Positions 61,852 to 64,000 of a DNA stretch of 64,000 nt are shown piece after piece. The position numbers and the translations under genes are program-made. Source of the DNA: Pseudomonas moraviensis (GTDB lineage Bacteria; Pseudomonadota; Gammaproteobacteria; Pseudomonadales; Pseudomonadaceae); assembly GCF_900105805.1 (NCBI RefSeq), contig NZ_LT629788.1:4634501-4698500 (forward strand), in the 5' to 3' direction. How positions within the stretch are numbered: the stretch's first letter is position 1; each line of letters starts with the position of its first letter. The notes beneath the pieces were generated by a model. The model saw only the letters and a program-made list of their open reading frames with translations, had not been told where the DNA came from and made no database searches.

Positions 61852-63861
61852 ATGTCCCGACTCAATCCCCGGCAGCAAGAAGCCGTGAACTACGTCGGCG
61901 GCCCTCTATTGGTGCTCGCCGGTGCTGGCTCCGGCAAGACCAGCGTGATCACGCGCAAGATCGCGCACCTGATCCAGAACTGCGGCATCCGCGCCCAGTA
62001 CATCGTCGCCATGACCTTTACCAACAAGGCCGCGCGCGAAATGAAAGAGCGCGTCGGCACCCTGTTGCGTGCCGGCGAAGGTCGCGGCCTGACCGTCTGC
62101 ACCTTCCACAACCTGGGCCTGAACATCATCCGCAAGGAGCATGCGCGGCTGGGCTACAAACCCGGTTTCTCGATCTTCGACGAGACCGACGTCAAAGCCC
62201 TGATGACCGACATCATGCAGAAGGAATACGCAGGCGAAGACGGCGTCGACGAGATCAAGAACATGATCGGCGCCTGGAAAAACGACCTGATCCTGCCTGC
62301 CCAGGCCCTGGAAAACGCGCGCAATCCCAAAGAGCAGACCGCCGCCATCGTCTACACCCACTATCAGCGCACGCTCAAGGCGTTCAACGCGGTGGACTTC
62401 GACGACCTGATCCTGCTGCCGGTAAAGCTTTTCGAAGAACACGCCGACATTCTCGAAAAGTGGCAGAACAAAGTGCGTTACCTGCTCGTCGACGAATACC
62501 AGGACACCAACGCCAGTCAGTATCTGTTGGTGAAGATGCTCATCGGCAAGCGCAACCAGTTCACCGTGGTGGGCGACGATGACCAGTCGATCTATGCCTG
62601 GCGTGGCGCGCGCCCGGAAAACCTGATGCTGCTCAAGGACGACTATCCGTCCTTGAAAGTGGTCATGCTCGAACAGAACTACCGTTCAACCAGCCGCATC
62701 CTGCGCTGCGCCAACGTGCTGATCTCGAACAACCCGCACGAATTCGAAAAACAGCTGTGGAGCGAGATGGGCCACGGCGACGAAATCCGCGTGATCCGCT
62801 GCCGCAACGAGGACGCCGAAGCCGAGCGCGTGGCCATGGAAATCCTCAGCCTGCATCTGCGCACGGACCGCCCGTACAGCGATTTCGCGATTCTGTATCG
62901 CGGTAACTATCAGGCCAAGCTGATCGAATTGAAGCTGCAACACCACCAGGTGCCGTATCGCCTGAGCGGCGGCAACAGCTTCTTCGGCCGTCAGGAAGTG
63001 AAGGACCTGATGGCCTACTTCCGCCTGATCGTAAATCCCGATGACGACAACGCCTTCCTGCGCGTGATCAACGTGCCGCGCCGCGAGATCGGTTCGACCA
63101 CCCTGGAAAAACTCGGCAACTACGCCACCGAACGCAAAATCTCGATGTACGCCGCCACCGACGAAATCGGCCTGGGTGAACATCTCGACAGCCGCTTCAC
63201 CGACCGCCTGGCGCGCTTCAAGCGCTTCATGGACAAGGTCCGCGAGCAGTGTGCCGGCGAAGATCCGATTTCGGCGTTGCGCAGCATGGTCATGGACATC
63301 GACTACGAGAACTGGCTGCGCACCAACAGCTCCAGCGACAAGGCTGCGGACTACCGCATGGGCAACGTCTGGTTCCTGATCGAGGCGTTGAAAAACACCC
63401 TTGAGAAAGACGAAGACGGCGAAATGACCGTCGAGGACGCCATCGGCAAACTGGTGCTGCGCGACATGCTCGAGCGCCAGCAGGAAGAGGAGGACGGCGC
63501 CGAAGGTGTGCAGATGATGACGCTGCACGCATCCAAAGGGCTGGAATTTCCCTACGTGTTCATCATGGGCATGGAAGAGGAAATCCTCCCGCACCGCTCC
63601 AGTATCGAAGCCGACACCATCGAAGAAGAACGTCGCCTGGCCTATGTGGGCATCACCCGTGCCCGCCAGACCCTGGCGTTCACCTTTGCCGCCAAGCGCA
63701 AGCAGTACGGCGAAATCATCGACTGCGCGCCGAGCCGCTTCCTGGATGAACTGCCGCCGGACGATCTGGTCTGGGAAGGCAACGACGACACCCCGACTGA
63801 AGTCAAAGCCGTGCGCGGAAATAGCGCATTGGCCGATATACGCGCGATGTTAAAGCGCTAG
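61852..63861 (+). CDS. rep: ATP-dependent DNA helicase Rep
   Basis: Superfamily 1A 3'-5' helicase that clears protein blocks ahead of replication forks. 669 residues (E. coli Rep 673). Walker A AGAGSGKT at 23-30, the Q motif NPRQQEAV, motif II LVDEYQDTNASQY, motif III VGDDDQSIYAWRGA, motif IV EQNYRST, motif V LHASKGLEF and motif VI YVGITRARQTL. Its ATG is preceded by a 272-base region divergent from the GGDEF/EAL gene. Confidence 0.97.
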   Translation: MSRLNPRQQEAVNYVGGPLLVLAGAGSGKTSVITRKIAHLIQNCGIRAQYIVAMTFTNKAAREMKERVGTLLRAGEGRGLTVCTFHNLGLNIIRKEHARLGYKPGFSIFDETDVKALMTDIMQKEYAGEDGVDEIKNMIGAWKNDLILPAQALENARNPKEQTAAIVYTHYQRTLKAFNAVDFDDLILLPVKLFEEHADILEKWQNKVRYLLVDEYQDTNASQYLLVKMLIGKRNQFTVVGDDDQSIYAWRGARPENLMLLKDDYPSLKVVMLEQNYRSTSRILRCANVLISNNPHEFEKQLWSEMGHGDEIRVIRCRNEDAEAERVAMEILSLHLRTDRPYSDFAILYRGNYQAKLIELKLQHHQVPYRLSGGNSFFGRQEVKDLMAYFRLIVNPDDDNAFLRVINVPRREIGSTTLEKLGNYATERKISMYAATDEIGLGEHLDSRFTDRLARFKRFMDKVREQCAGEDPISALRSMVMDIDYENWLRTNSSSDKAADYRMGNVWFLIEALKNTLEKDEDGEMTVEDAIGKLVLRDMLERQQEEEDGAEGVQMMTLHASKGLEFPYVFIMGMEEEILPHRSSIEADTIEEERRLAYVGITRARQTLAFTFAAKRKQYGEIIDCAPSRFLDELPPDDLVWEGNDDTPTEVKAVRGNSALADIRAMLKR

Positions 63862-63918
63862 AATCGACTACTTTTTAATCTACCTTCGGCGCCCATCGCG
63901 CCAACAGAGGAAGCTGTT

Positions 63919-64000
63919 GTGGAAGCACTGCACAAAAAAATCCGCGAAGAAGGCATCGTGCTTTCCGATCAGGTCCTGAAAGTCGACGCCTTTCTGAACC
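63919..64000 (+). CDS. xpt: xanthine phosphoribosyltransferase (5' end only)
   Basis: 27 codons from the GTG at 63919, preceded by GAGGAAG. The product begins EALHKKIREEGIVLSDQVL and then KVDAFLN, as in pseudomonad Xpt, which salvages xanthine with PRPP. The rest lies outside the window. It follows rep on the same strand by 57 bases. Confidence 0.88.
   Translation, partial: MEALHKKIREEGIVLSDQVLKVDAFLN

Overview
The window looks like core chromosome of a Pseudomonas of the fluorescens group. It has high GC with G/C-ending codons, near-identical REP-type doublets typical of that group, and the conserved Pseudomonas order rho-trxA, ppx/ppk-hemB, algP, rsd(algQ)-dsbH-hemY-hemX/D-hemC-algR/argH, cyaA-rnk-cyaY, lptM-lysA-dapF-xerC, amtB-glnK, yifB, rep-xpt. 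This order resembles the PA5239-PA5298 stretch of P. aeruginosa as I remember it. No rRNA, tRNA, CRISPR array, prophage or insertion sequence was seen.

Layout. 1-3.6 kb: an envelope acyltransferase (cut by the left edge), rho and trxA, with intrinsic terminators. 3.7-7.5 kb: a FadR-type regulator divergent from a four-gene polar amino-acid ABC importer. 7.7-12.8 kb: ppx converging on the hemB-ppk1 operon (polyphosphate turnover and haem synthesis). 13-17 kb: DedA protein, elbB, a YaiI-type protein, and an FTR1 iron permease fused to cytochrome c. 17.2-22 kb: a five-gene envelope operon with two tandem paralogous lipoproteins, a YcfL-like protein, LpoB and a second LpoB/CsgG-like protein. 22-28.5 kb: LysE exporter, MscS-like channel, ABC-F protein, small conserved protein, AlgP, FKBP isomerase and Rsd. 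28.6-34.4 kb: dsbH and the haem genes hemC, hemD-hemX (one reading frame) and hemY, then algR without its kinase gene. 34.8-42 kb: argH, GST, two small conserved proteins, class I adenylate cyclase, rnk, a DUF1289 protein and cyaY. 42.4-47 kb: the lptM-lysA-dapF-DUF484-xerC-HAD operon. 47-50.6 kb: sutA, yjbQ, amtB-glnK and ubiK. 50.6-52.2 kb: a small accessory island. 52.2-64 kb: yifB, a secreted aldose-epimerase-like protein, a chemoreceptor, a LysR/MATE divergent pair, a GGDEF/EAL protein, rep and the first codons of xpt.

Functional themes. Haem synthesis (hemB, hemC, hemD/X, hemY), polyphosphate and nutrient-stress physiology (ppk1, ppx, rsd, sutA), nitrogen uptake control (glnK-amtB), lysine and peptidoglycan precursor synthesis (lysA, dapF, plus LpoB proteins acting on wall synthesis), and cyclic nucleotide signalling (cyaA, GGDEF/EAL).

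The least ordinary parts are: the island between ubiK and yifB, with an orphan toxin-like domain gene and a decayed HigA-type antitoxin; the five-gene envelope operon; the uninterrupted hemD-hemX frame; and algR with no adjacent sensor kinase gene. Ten REP doublets fall into two sequence subtypes, and each doublet pairs arms of one subtype only. I found no clear evidence of a wholly new system; the envelope operon and the island are the best candidates for follow-up.
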